From the NCBI RefSeq assembly GCF_032854445.1, contig NC_088300.1, positions 50,771,682 through 50,835,681 on the forward strand: a stretch of 64,000 nucleotides of DNA, read 5' to 3'. Numbering within the stretch: the first letter of the stretch is position 1; each line of letters opens with the position of its first letter. This stretch comes from Liolophura sinensis. Taxonomy: Eukaryota; Mollusca; Polyplacophora; Chitonida; Chitonidae. Below the pieces are notes generated by a model that saw only the letters and a list, made by a program, of their open reading frames with translations, made no database searches and had not been told where the DNA came from. Position numbers and translations under genes: made by a program. Below are positions 25,252 through 36,858 of the stretch, in pieces.

Positions 25252-28200
25252 GTAAGTATATTTCTCTTTTGGGAGACATTTTTCATTTGGTCTGGGATGG
25301 ACCATGTAAAGTATAAATAGCCTTGACACAGGAAAGAGAACGCCAGTTATAGTCCAAAGATTGCACTTTCAAATTGGTCGTTGGCCCCAAATCTTGACTT
25401 TTACCGATGAAGAGATCATCAGATCCTTCTTAAGTCTCGAAAGTTAGATGTAAGTTTAATATGAAAAAATGCTAACAAAGAGTACGTGGAAAGAAAACAA
25501 GATCATGCCTTCCTTCCATCCAGAAATGTGCCCTCTTAAAATATGCTATAGATTACAAATCGTGCTGAGGAAGGAAGTCAAATTCTTAAGCTAATTCGTT
25601 TCCCTAACAGTTGAAAACGTACACTGAATTCACAAGTGGATTTTCGTTCAATATTTTAGAAAATTTAAACACGGTATGTACAAAGAAGGCTCTGATTTGA
25701 ATTGTTATTCTTTTATCCAGTTTACAGATACTGTGGATTATACGATAGTTTTACAACGAAAATGTAACCAATACAGCGGCATATCAGTAATCATAAATGA
25801 TTATGATTACTGATATGCCGCTGTATTGGTTCATGACAAAACAATACACCCAGCGGAATACTATTGTACAATGTATTTTGATATTCGTTACAGTATGGAA
25901 TGGTTATTTGCACATAGTTCAAGCATTCTACTATCATTTTATTTTCTGCTAAGTTACACCAAGACAATTTTCAGGCCAATAGTGAATGGTATTAGAAATA
26001 CATAACCTTTTACGTGCCGTACATAAACCGCACGAAATATTTAAAACAGGCAACTTTTACAAGATGTGCTCAATGTGCAAGAGTTATGGCGAATTTGGAG
26101 GCAGACTTGAAAATGAAGACGAAGCAAATCTCACTAAACATCAAACGCAAAGTTAAATTCGCAAGCCGCGCCTTATTTCACAAACCACAGTTGTGTCTGA
26201 CAGAGATGAAGTCCAACGCTGCAAGAATAGAATTTTAGCGCACGGGCGTTCTTCTCGTCTCTCCCACCTTCTCCCCGAGGACAATGGTCGCTTGTTCAGC
26301 ACATCGGACTTACCTGTCTAAGCTCTGTGTTTTGAAGACCTCTTTCCAAGCCGCAGATTATCGGCGGAATCTTATATAAATCTCTGTGTGTTTGTATCAG
26401 GAATTCTTCCTTATATTGTCAGCCAAATTCAGATATTATGAGCCAATGGTTTGCTTCGTGTTAAACGCTGGAGAACAATGGATCGTGGACGAGACGATAC
26501 AACCTATGAGACTGCGTGAATACCATTGGCGTGTTAGAGCCGATGTTGTTGCCGTCTTAAACAATTTACGGGAACTTGGCAAAATGCGTTTGTGGTATTT
26601 GCCTTTACTTGTGCCTGGTAATCGCTAGTGGGCTGTTCTTAACTGGATTTGTCGTTGTTGAAACGCAAATTTCATAACCGTATTCACGCCTCATGGGCTG
26701 TTGTTTAGAAAGAAAATACCTTTTTGACATTTGCCTTTTAAAACACCTTTTAGTGCATTCTTTCACGGCAATCTAAAATTAAGACACCTTTTGTCAACTA
26801 ACGCGAATATTATCATCCAGTACTTTTCATGACAAAACTATGGATCTGTGCGGGCATGCCGAAGCCCGCCGTCAAGCAAAATGGACGTTGCGGGTCAATA
26901 ATCACAAGGCTGATTCCCAAATACCATTTAACACAAACCACCAAAGAAAGTGTATCAAGTGTGAAATTAAGGCGGAATCATAAGTTAAGGTTAGGAGCTA
27001 CATAACGGATAAAACCCATCGATTCTTCAATATGGATGCAAAACTTCTCATCATTTACAAAAAAATACATAAAATTACCCAAAGTAATCGGTCAATTAGC
27101 TAATTAATTATCTGATCCCAGAATTTGAACTTGACTCAAGTCATCCCTGAATATGACCTTCAAACGTCATTGATTGTGGTGAAAATAAATATGTTTGACA
27201 TCGATTTGGAAGGATATTGGTGTGATAAGCATGTATAAATCCTATGGAGATATTATGGTCAATAAATTTATCCTTACGCCCCTTATCATGTTTTTTATCT
27301 CTCGATAATGTATAATCAGACAAAATAAATAGTGAGGTTGATATTTTCGTAAGATTTATTGTCCTTAGACAAAGCGTTAGTCTGGAACATGTCAAACAAC
27401 CGGGCGTGCATGTTTTGTGCACGGTGCATGTTGGCGGGATCATTCTGATCATTACCTGGTTTGTGTTTTATTGACTTTCCAGAATACTGTGAGGCCTGTA
27501 TGCTGTGGGGAGGGGCGCCTTTCTACAAACATCCCAAACATTGCCACAAGTACATCCATTGTTTCTACGGCTCAAACAACACGGTACTCGGTACGGAGAT
27601 GAACTGTCCAGAAAGAACCTTCTGGTCACAGGATGACCTCACGTGCAGACCCCAGAACGAAGTCAAATGCAAACATGGTGAGTCAGATCGGGCCATGGAA
27701 AGAAGAGCGGAAGAATGATTTCAAGTGGCATTTATTGTTTGATTTAATTGTTCAAAGACTGAATGGATCCTATTGTCATGACTTTTGTATCTACTATACG
27801 ACATTTTCTATACCTAGTCACTTTATCCTCGATATAGAGTGTACCACAAAATCTCGCATAATTCAGATCTAGTGTACTCGGTCCCTATACTAACTTATCG
27901 GCATATACATCTGAAGTAATACCGATCTCTCACTGACGACGGTATCTAGATCTGAAGAGACACCTACTCGCAGCTTGTTCGACTCTCCCAAGCTAGAGAC
28001 TCTTTAGCTAGAGAGGCCAAATCTTGGCACCAACGAAACCGTTGTAATACATTAAACGAACTGATTTTGGTCAAATACAAATGAACCAACTGCAGACAGG
28101 TTAAGGGAAGATATGTCTTCAATTTTAATACAGAGAGCGAGTGCTATATCTGAAAATTTATGTTTAATTTATATCGAACTTTGGACTGGAAGAATTGCTA

Positions 28201-31200
28201 AAATGATACATCAGCGGTGTGGTTCTAAGAAGTATGGTTTCTCACAGATTAGGTCCAAGGACACATTCAACACAATATTACAGTGAATCTGGGTTAGGGA
28301 ATAGCCGTGTAATGAACAAACAATCTCTCGCTTGCTCAGTTACCGCTACTCTGCACCGTTTTCTGTGTCATCCCAGATCCCTGTAAGTTACCGGGTCGCA
28401 CCACCTACTCGGACGGACGGACGTGCAATGGCTACTGGAAATGCCGGGGTGACGCCCTGCCCCACAAGAAGTGTTGTCCCAAGGGTCAGAGGTACGACGA
28501 CGGCAAGGAAATGTGCATAAATGACAAAAACTGCACGGAGGGGTGCCAGAAAAAATTTCAACTCACTGATAATTTTTTACCACGTAAGTAATAAGTTAAC
28601 TGTGTGGTAAGGAAAAAAACAGCCAAATGTTGCCTCTTTACCGGTGACAAATAACATCGTGACTGACTGAATGTTTACTTATACAAAGGGAATAACATCG
28701 TGACTGACTGGTTGTTTACTTATATTACGGGAATAACATCGTGACTGACTGGTTGTTTACTTATATTACGGGAATAACATCGTGACTGACTGGTTGCTTA
28801 CTTATATTACTGGAATAACATCGTGACTGACTGGATGCTTACTTATATTACGGGAATAACATCGTGACTGACTGGATGCTTACTTATATTACGTGAATAG
28901 CATCGTGACTGACTGGATGCTTACCTATATTACGAGAATAACATCGTGACTGACTGGATGCTTACTTATATTACGGGAACAACATCGTGACTGGCAATAA
29001 CTGGACGTCAACAGATTGACATGTTGAACGCTAACAGCTTGACTGATATTAGATATAATATAGCAAGGGATAACATACTGACTGGCAGAAGCTGGGGGAT
29101 AACATGCTGATCGAAAATAACTTAGGAATAACGTAGTAACTGAATGCTTGCAAGTGTGATTGACAATAGTTAGGGAATAACATCATGACTGACAATAGCT
29201 GGAGGATAACAGTGTGACTGGCAGTATCTGGAGGATAACAACCTGGCAGACAGTATCTGGAGGATACCATTGTGACTTCAGCTGCTGGATAACATGTTGA
29301 TTGACAACAGCTGGAATATACCACCGTGACTGACAATAGCTTGAGGATAACATTGTGACAGGCAATAGCTAGAGGACAACAATGTGACTTGCAATAGCTA
29401 GAGGATAACATCGTGACTGACAATATCTGGAGGATAACATCGTGACTGACAATAGCTGGAGGATAATCTCGTGACTGACAATAGCTGGAGGATAACATCG
29501 TGCCTGACGATAACGTAAGAATAACATTGTGACTGACGATAGCTGCGAGTTACCATACCAACAAGAGATGGAGCAAATGCCGTAAATAACAATTCTTTGG
29601 AATAAACATCGTGACTGACAATAGCGTGGAATTAACATTGTAACTGACAGTCACAAGAGGCCGAGGCTAACTGACACTTATGACTGACTAATCATGCGTT
29701 TGTTAACTTTGTGGTGATAGTTTGTGCGAACATTGTGACTGACCATTGCTTGTGTAAACTTTGTGACTAACAATAATTTGTGTTAACAATGTGACCAAGA
29801 CCATTGCTTATGTTAACATGATGGTTGGAAATTATAAATTTCAAAGTTCTGATGACAATATCTGATGTGCTATAGCGTCTGACATGTTAGAGAATGTGAA
29901 ATCAGGAAAACTCAAATATATAGATAGGTGTATTCAGTGATCTTAAAATGAACTCCTAAGGCCCGTTTGTTCATAAGTGACAGTTAACTTTTATTGATCA
30001 TTTACTTTAACAACGTGACTGATGTGACTGTTGGGTCTTTTAGTATTACATCTGCCTCCAGAATATCACGTGATCATGTTTGTTGACGTCATTGTAGAAT
30101 GCGATAGCCGAGCCTTTGAAGGCGACAATCGGTACTACATGAGGAGGGTGCAGAGTGGGGCATTCGTCAAGATGCCCTGCAGTCCCGGCACACGGTTTAA
30201 TATCGGCACGTGCAGCTGTTCGGAGTACGATGAGGATTTCTCCACAGGTAACCATGACAAGTGCTTTTGTGTATTTCACGTACATATTCAGCTGTTTCTA
30301 TAAACTATTTGTACATTTTACGTATGCACAGTATGCACTTTCCGCACTTATCATGTATGTTTTAGTAACAGCTTTACACTTGTATCTCGAGTGCAACTGA
30401 ACTCCAACTATACGTGGGTCCGATCCCATGCCCAAAGTGACTTGTGTTAGAACTTCATTGTACTGTTGTTGTTCTTTGTCTATGGTCTCAGAAGTTCGAA
30501 TTTAGAATTTTCTAAAAAAAAAAAACAAAAAAAAAAAACACATATTATGTTTGCACACTTTGAGGTATTATAACTAAAAAAGACAAAATTTAACTAGGGT
30601 TTATGCAGGTGATTGGCTGTTTTGCACGTATTATAAGTTTACTCCTTTTTAGGACATATTTTATGTCAACTTTCTGACTTGTAAGTGAGCTGAAACAGCA
30701 AAATGTATGTCGCGCTCGTGTTTGCCCTCTATAATCTCGTATTTTCTTGCTTTTTCTGGCATTATTTACAGAAGTAGAATGCTTGCCATTCTTTTACTTT
30801 CCTTTGGACACGGACTTCAGGGACAAGACGTATAACGACCTCCGTACAGGTGACGTCAACGTCAAAATCCAGGCGGCCGCCGGGGCCACAGGAGGAAAAG
30901 CGGCCTATTTTGACGGTAAAAGCAAGCTGACGGTGTGGGCACTCAACAACATGGAGTTCGGGTCGCACTTCGCTCTGACGTTCAGGTTTAAGGCTGATGG
31001 ACCGACGTACCGGAAGGATAACCGATATGACCGGAACTTGCCAGTGGCACTGGTGGACAACAGTGACTGTGATCGGAATGCCACGTTCGGGATCGCCCTC
31101 TCCTCTGATGGCGTCTCCGGAACGGTGTTTGGGGGCTTCCTCCTGGAAGATAGCAGCATTATCACCAGGAACGTGGGCAACATCGTAAGTCCGAAGACAA

Positions 31201-33391
31201 ATCTTGTTGATGGTCATTTTCAAAACATAGTAGGGTCGTTGTCATCAGGTACGAGTTAATATTTGCAAGATGAAATCAGAAACGCTTTGGTGTTGAATTA
31301 CTGGAGCGGCTTTATCGTTGATGAAAATACTTCTCGACATCAAGGGCATCGCAATAGTTCCAGATGACTACAACCTTCAGTTTGACAATATTTTTTTCAT
31401 AACTTCTCGTATACAATATAACTTGTAGACATCGTCATCTACGAAAAACTTAAGAGAAACAGAACTTTTTGAAAGTTTTGTAAAAGTGGCCAGGCCTTTG
31501 AAGGGCCTGTTCCAAACCGGTTTCGCCGGGAAGTCGCCTGTCGTCATACATCAGCAGATGTGCAATGTATGCAAAAAACAACGGGCGGTTGTTATACCAG
31601 CCAGCTCTGATTGCTATTTTTTGCAATATGTTGCTCGTGATAACAGCCACACAAAATTTCCAAAAAGAGAGGTGCCGCAAAAACTCACCCACCCAACCAA
31701 CCCAAAAAGCAAATGTGTTTTATTTCATTTGGATTTTATGAAATTAAGAAACCAGTGGTCAATTATGAGAAGTATGTTGACGTTGTCTTGTCTGCTAGGC
31801 TCTTACATGGAAATGGGTTCATACATATATGATATCTTAAAACTTACTTTATATTCTCATTTATAGCCCATGGGAAGTTGGCATGACGTCAGACTGGTCA
31901 AAGATGACAGCTATTTCGAGCTCAAAGTTGACAACACTATTGTGACAGGAGAAGCTGCTGGTAAGCATTTGCTCCATGCTCTCAGCGCCGTAATAATAAT
32001 GGTAACTTCCAAGTTGTGGGAAGTATATATTTGTTTCTTCCTCAGAATGTTCCAAAATGATCTGAGACTAAATTAGAGAATTCATGTACCTGAAAGGAGG
32101 GCTACCCGAATTAAGATTTGTACCAACTTGGAAGAGGCGTTCAAGTCTTCAGAGAGTTTCAGAGCGTTGCCTTAGTCTACGTACATTATCTTTATATATA
32201 TTTATTATTTGATTGACGCTTTATGCAGTACTCAAGAACAGGAGGAAACCGGGCAAAGCCCGGATGAAACCGACGACTATTCGCAGGTCTCTCGCATACC
32301 TTCCCACGTACGGCGTACATTAATCCAAAAAATGGGTGTAAATTCATGTATTAAGGCAGATGACGATTTAATGTGAGAATTATATGTAATCAGATTCGTG
32401 TTTACATATAATGTCGTTTTGAAAAAAATTTTCTTTGAGAATCTGGATTTCGTAAAACAGGAATTTGACCCCCCAAATGCCCACCTCCTCCCTAAGAAAA
32501 GAGGCAACCGCACGAATCCTTTTTGAGTTCTTGTTATTTGTTCGTTATAATGCCGCGTTCATAATGATATTTGAAGATGTTTGAAAACGTCACACACAGA
32601 TGAAGAATATGTGTACGTTTTCTCGTACACAATCTGTGCTGATTCGGCTTGTCTGCATTCGGTAAATTGTTTGTGTTTTAATTTCAGGTAACATCAAGAG
32701 ACACCCATGTTCAATGACGATAGGTATGGGCACCGGCCTCAACAACTTCCGGGGTTTTATTGACGATGTAAGTATCAGCCACTATGGCAATGCATACTAT
32801 ATACAAAACAATTTTGTTTTTAAATAAGTTGTCTTTTTCGTTTGTAAGTGATTATTCAGTATATGTACGCTTATGAAATCATTTAGATGTTTAGAGCCGC
32901 CTAACCTTATACACAAAGGGACAGTCCTGGGCAATTTATTTCATTTATATCAAGAACATTTCACTTACCCACGGCCAGCATTATGATGGGAGGAAACCGG
33001 TTTAGTGGAACAACTCTTGGGAGTTTTTTAGACACTTAAAATGTAGAATCAAATCAACCAGGAAAATTGAACATATAGCATTATGATAAGATGAAAACGG
33101 TATGAGCCCCGGGGAACCCACGACCATCAACAGGTGCTGAAAGACCTTCTTCCTGAGCTGGACTTGAATTGAATGGATAACAAATTGGATGAATATAACA
33201 GGTACCTAACCCGATTTGAGTAGCAAGACTTTTGCACAGATAAGGCTATGCTTTAATAACTTGCCCATTTCTGAATTCGTTTCCATTTTATTTTTCTTAT
33301 TCAGATCCGGTTCTATAAGTGCAATCCTGGCTCAAAGCAGGAACAGAAACCTGCAAACCAAGTCTATGAAAAAGTGAAACCGAAACAGTAA
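25143..33391 (+). CDS. secreted chitin-binding and LamG-domain protein (Pif/BMSP-like, no VWA)
   Basis: Eight exons join in frame to 444 aa: 25143-25251, 27483-27677, 28377-28583, 30098-30247, 30772-31184, 31867-31960, 32688-32767, 33305-33391. All have GT-AG sites and phases agree throughout. Residues 1 to about 26 form a signal peptide (MNPRGCCTVTLFIAILMVVE, then a TEA cleavage region). Residues 38-101 are a peritrophin-type chitin-binding module with Cys at 42, 57, 63, 78, 91 and 99. Residues 104-158 are a second one (Cys 104, 118, 124, 135, 148, 154). Residues 172-211 are a shorter Cys-rich module. Residues 224 to about 425 form a LamG/concanavalin-like domain ending GFIDDIRFYKCNPG. The order of chitin-binding modules then LamG is that of the nacre protein Pif and of BMSP, but their VWA domain is absent, and the signal peptide with its TATA box shows the gene starts here. 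An extracellular, chitin-associated matrix role is inferred. A cuticle or gut-lining protein is the alternative. Confidence 0.9.
25766..25831. repeat. perfect 30-bp inverted repeat, 6-bp loop
   Basis: Both arms begin aaccaatacagcggcatatc on their own strand and are fully complementary over 30 bp. It sits in intron 1 of the chitin-binding/LamG gene. The flanks show no further complementarity. Confidence 0.9.
27483..27677 (+). CDS. chitin-binding/LamG gene, exon 2 (chitin-binding module 1)
   Basis: A 195-bp phase 1-1 exon with acceptor gactttccag and donor gtgagt. The cysteine spacing C-14-C-5-C-14-C-12-C-7-C fits the six-cysteine peritrophin-A/CBM14 pattern. Aromatic residues (HKYIHCFYG) lie where chitin contacts are expected. 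Confidence 0.9.
28377..28583 (+). CDS. chitin-binding/LamG gene, exon 3 (chitin-binding module 2)
   Basis: A 207-bp phase 1-1 exon with acceptor catcccag and donor gtaagt. It has the spacing C-13-C-5-C-10-C-12-C-5-C with GYWKC and a doubled CC, followed by a polar linker. A second peritrophin-like domain. Confidence 0.88.
28650..29018. repeat. 41-bp tandem repeat, nine copies, in intron 3
   Basis: The landmark ataacatcgtgactgactg recurs from 28651 every 41 bp (28692, 28733, and so on to 28979). Copies are nearly identical. No coding role is apparent. Confidence 0.95.
29060..29820. repeat. degenerate ~29-bp tandem repeat derived from the 41-bp unit
   Basis: Units resembling ggataacatcgtgactgaca plus atagctgga continue from the 41-bp array with growing divergence. 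The shared ataacatcgtgactgac core shows that one array derives from the other. A 149-codon minus-strand open frame here is a repeat artefact. Confidence 0.85.
30098..30247 (+). CDS. chitin-binding/LamG gene, exon 4 (short Cys-rich module)
   Basis: A 150-bp phase 1-1 exon with acceptor cattgtag and donor gtaacc. It encodes NRYYMRRVQSGAFVKMPCSP and FNIGTCSCSEYD, reminiscent of the second half of a chitin-binding module with only four Cys. Confidence 0.82.
30772..31184 (+). CDS. chitin-binding/LamG gene, exon 5 (LamG, first part)
   Basis: Acceptor tatttacag, donor gtaagt, 413 bp. Reads CLPFFYFPLDTDFRDKTYND and later GGKAAYFDGKSKLTVWALNN, FGSHFALTFRFKADG, the beta-sandwich opening of a LamG domain of the Pif type. 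Its length moves the phase from 1 to 0. Confidence 0.9.
31867..31960 (+). CDS. chitin-binding/LamG gene, exon 6 (LamG, middle)
   Basis: Acceptor catttatag, donor gtaagc. Reads PMGSWHDVRLVKDDSYFELK then VDNTIVTGEA. The 'SWHDV' strand followed by a small ligand-facing hairpin is typical of LamG folds. Confidence 0.88.
32205..32312 (-). mobile_element. SINE fragment (family A), reverse orientation
   Basis: The reverse complement contains the SINE middle and 3' end (compare caagaacaggaggaaaccgg on the + strand). It lies in intron 6 of the chitin-binding/LamG gene. Truncated, with no clear duplication. Confidence 0.6.
32688..32767 (+). CDS. chitin-binding/LamG gene, exon 7 (LamG, end)
   Basis: Acceptor aatttcag, donor gtaagt. 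Reads GNIKRHPCSMTIGMGTGLNN then FRGFIDD, the final strands of the LamG domain. Confidence 0.88.
32925..33175 (-). mobile_element. decayed SINE fragments, reverse orientation
   Basis: Two patches read as reversed family-A text: gccagcattatgatgggagg near 32979, and gaacccacgaccatcaacag near 33113 leading to gagctggacttgaattgaa. Strongly diverged, possibly two insertions. Confidence 0.55.
33305..33391 (+). CDS. chitin-binding/LamG gene, terminal exon
   Basis: Acceptor ttattcag. Reads IRFYKCNPG and a short Lys/Gln-rich tail ending VKPKQ and TAA. The I-D-D-I-R-F-Y-K-C join across the last intron confirms the splice. Confidence 0.88.
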   Translation: MRFYKCNPGSKQEQKPANQVYEKVKPKQ

Positions 33392-35016
33392 CAGCTAGAT
33401 GGGATTTTTTTTTTGTTTCTCACGTTTGATTGTCTGATATAAACCATGTTTTCTTTATTTGTACATAATCATGCATGAATGCATGAGGTAAGTTTTGTTT
33501 TGTTGTTATGGTGTTGTGAGATTTTATCAGTGCTGACTGAAATGCAGTATATGGGATGTATATACTTCTGGTCTGTCATCCTCTTAAAAAGTCTTTTCAC
33601 AGTTTCAAAGATCTGTAAAATTGCAGTACTTAGCCTAATTGTTTTTAATTAGTCATCAAATCAACCAGGAAAATTTCACAATACTGAGGAAGTTTTCACT
33701 CATACCATGGCGCTTAGGTTTGTGGTTGGAGGAAACCCAAATTTTCAAAGTACCATATCTTACAAACATCGTAACTTCAAACCAAGCCCAATCAGCGAAA
33801 GCTGGATTCAAGCCTTCGACACTTCGAAGCCTTGGTTAGGAATAATAACGGTTTACTTGAATGAGCCAGCGATGGGATCCCAATGGATGCTGCTTATGTA
33901 TGTAAAACATTACCGTATTAAGCCACATTTGCATTAATGTAGAAATATATTTGAGCTGGTTGATGAGTTTTCGAGAGGTGCCACCATCGCTGGGCTGGCC
34001 TAGTTCTCTAATGGGTTCTCCTAGAATCCTCTTGACTAATGGACTCGAGTTTGAATTCTTAGTCTTACATTTCCAAAGAACCTCCAAAATGCTTTCATTC
34101 CGGATTTCAAGCACTTCCGGAACAGTGCAGTGTATCCAAGGTAGAGTCGCTCAAAATTATATGCTTTTCAGAGATATTTAATTTTTTCCCACAAACATCT
34201 TTAGCCTCATCAGAGCTCGAAACCACCTATCCAGATAACCTGAATCACATTTATTTATCAAATAATTTTACTTGTAAAAAAAATGGTCTCTAGCTTGTTT
34301 AATGGTTCCGAGGATTTTGTGGAAGGCATGATTATTTTACCTAGGCGACCTAAATGAAGAATTTTCTTGAATTTCCATTTATCAGACACTCTTTAAATAT
34401 TTCATCCAAACATTTTGTACTGAAAATGATATAGATTTGAAAAGAAACTCGTTTATCAGTCACAAGATCAAGAATACGTACAAACATCAAAGACCGGTGA
34501 TGTTTTTTATGTTAGGGTAATTTGATTTAAAACATATGCTCTCAGAGGCCGGGTTAATACAGTAATACCTTATCTGACCTTTGTTTTACGTTTGCACTAA
34601 ATTATTTTACGTATATTATTTTGTATTCCGCTAAGATAGTTATTGTATCTTGGTTTAATCCAAACAGGACTCGAATCTATAAATCAGATTACAGTATTTA
34701 CAGATGACGGTATGTGTGATCAGGAGGCCAAGATGATGGTTCTCGTACCTTGTAGTTACAGTGTCGATCAGATAGCTTCATATGCTTACATATCACTCTT
34801 ACTTTAGAACATATTTACATCATTTTAATGAAGTCGATGTTTCATCCCTCATTTTATTAACTTGTTTTTTTTTTATTGTTTTATTGTGTACATATATAAA
34901 TGAACCGTAGAACTGTATTTACTTCTTACTTGTCAACATTTTTGTAAATTATTCATTCCTCAATTCCAAATAAAAGAATCAGTTTTCTACAAGAGTCTTC
35001 CCGTGTACAACTCTTT
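33392..35016. other. 3' flank of the chitin-binding/LamG gene
   Basis: No coding exon could be supported; frames of up to 92 codons lack domains. The first clear AATAAA is at 34969-34974, which would imply a 1.6-kb 3' UTR if it is used. A non-canonical signal nearer the stop is equally possible. Confidence 0.45.
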
Positions 35017-35029
35017 CAACCACCGTAGG

Positions 35030-35286
35030 GGCCCCCGTGGCTCAGTTGGTTAGCGCGCTAGCGCAGCGTAATGACCCAGGAGTCTCTCACCAATGCGGTC
35101 GCTGTGAGTTTAAGTCCAGCTCATGCTGGCTTCCTCTCCGGGAAGGTCTTCCAGCAACCTGCGGATGGTCGTGGGTTTCTCCCAGGCTCTGCCCAGTTTC
35201 CACCCACCATAATAGTGGCCGCCGTCGTATAAGTGAAATATTCTTGAGTACTTCGTAAAACACCAATCAAATAAATCAAATAAAAT
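35030..35286 (+). mobile_element. full-length SINE (family A)
   Basis: It has the tRNA-like head (ccgtggctcagttggttagc), the middle, and the 3' domain with ttcttgagtacttcgtaaaa and a caaataaa tail. A 13-bp target duplication (caaccaccgtagg / caaccactgtagg) lies at 35017-35029 and 35287-35299 with one mismatch. Confidence 0.9.
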
Positions 35287-35311
35287 CAACCACTGTAGGC
35301 AGTAATCCTCG

Positions 35312-35490
35312 AGTGACTTGTTGAAATGTCATGCCTGGTGTCAGTTTACTGTGACTTGTTAAAGTGTCATGTCTGGTGTCAGTTCACTGTGACTTTTTGA
35401 AATGCCATGTATGGTGTCAGTTTACTGTGACTTAGTGAAGTATCATGCCTGATGTCAGTTTACTATGACTAGAACTGTCATGTCTGTTGG
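35312..35490. repeat. 38-bp tandem satellite, four to five copies
   Basis: The unit is about tgtgacttgttgaaatgtca plus tgcctggtgtcagtttac. Copies diverge toward the right and fade after 35,480. It is related to both halves of the 76-bp satellite in the HSPA12 array. Confidence 0.85.
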
Positions 35491-35699
35491 TGTCGTTCAA
35501 GTGTCCGAACTGGTGTCAGTTTTCCTATCTAGTATAAGTCATGCAAATTTTACTGGTACTAGGTGGAGTGTCGTGCCTGATTTATGTTTAGACACACGGT
35601 TATTGTTCTGCATCCGGTATAAGCTTTACTGGTACCGGTTGGGGCGTCGTGTCTGATGTCTGCTCAGTGTAACTCGATGGGTGTCCTGTCCAGTAACAG

Positions 35700-36858
35700 T
35701 TATGCTGGGTCGGAGTAAGATGTTTTAATTCTGATCACTGGTCGCTTTATAGTGTACCTTGTTAGATGAAGTACTATACAGTTACACTGGAATCAAACCT
35801 AGTAAACTAGACTGACTCGCCGCATTAAAACACCACCTCTTTGTCAAACGCCCGATGGCATGAACGTGTGAAACAAATCAAAGTCCTTTAAAAACACCAA
35901 TGGATAAAGTCAGATGATTTGAACAAACGACTTTGTATATGGTAGGTTTCCCTCGCATTTTGTAAAGGTATCATGCCTAGTGTCACCTGTATATACAGGT
36001 GTCCACACTGTCTCTTAAAAGACGGAAGCAGTAAGTTGACGAAACCATCATGGAAGCGACGTCAAACTGGAAAGAGCTTATGAATCGGTTAATCGACCAA
36101 TGGTACTGTCGAAGGAACGGCTGTAACTTGGAATGCAGAACTGTTCGCCCATATCGCCACAAATCAGTCACAGAGATATGATATGGACAGGGAAATCAGC
36201 TATTTAACATGACGGCTGCTTGAACTGGCTCATCAACAGCAAGTGCCTTATCACTAACAAAAGAATCTCTCTACGTGTTTTGACCACGACACATTTCGCC
36301 CGATCAAAACAACAACAAATATATGACTAAGGATAAACCAGTCAGGGGAAAATGACAACCAGCTTATGTGATTTATTGTAGTAACACATTTGATGATTTA
36401 TATGCAATTGGATTGGATACGTTTGGCATGAAACAGAAATTACACATCGTGGTGAACTCAAATGACAATTGTCGTCCGATATCAACGATGCTCTATCCTA
36501 TCTATAAGATGTGACTACAACAATTTCTGTGCTTATGAGAACTGCACATGTATGAACAACGACATGCTGTTTTAAAACTTAAAATGATGTTTTCTTTCCA
36601 TTGATTTAAATTATACAATTTATTCATTGAAGTAATTGGTTCAAATTATGTTATTATACTCGTGCGTTTTTTGTAAACTTCAAAATATTTAAATATACAC
36701 CGTCTCTTCAAGGTTCCTACTACACCACAACAGTCAATGTTCCAAAACCCACATTTTCAGGCGACAAGATGAGGCCCGCTTTTTGGAGGCAAACTCAAAT
36801 CCACATGTTTTCAATCTTTTTGGTGATCGACGAAACATTTATCGTCCACATAGTTTGT
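35700..36858. other. unique 3' flank of HSPA12-like copy 1
   Basis: No gene seen. Unlike the rest of the array this segment has no counterpart beside copies 2 and 3, so the duplicated region ends close to the copy 1 stop codon. A minus-strand AATAAA (36619-36624) is a possible polyadenylation signal. Confidence 0.5.

Noticed and set aside
28650-29018. CRISPR-like regular repeats
   Set aside because: The 41-bp units are contiguous without unique spacers, and the context is an animal intron.
29049-29498. 149-codon minus-strand open frame with repeated SSSYCQS-like text
   Set aside because: It lies wholly within the 29-bp tandem array of an intron on the other strand. Periodicity keeps the frame open, and overlapping frames give similar nonsense repeats.
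30762-31223. 153-codon minus-strand frame
   Set aside because: Antisense shadow of the LamG exon, which has a domain match, splice sites and matching phase on the plus strand.
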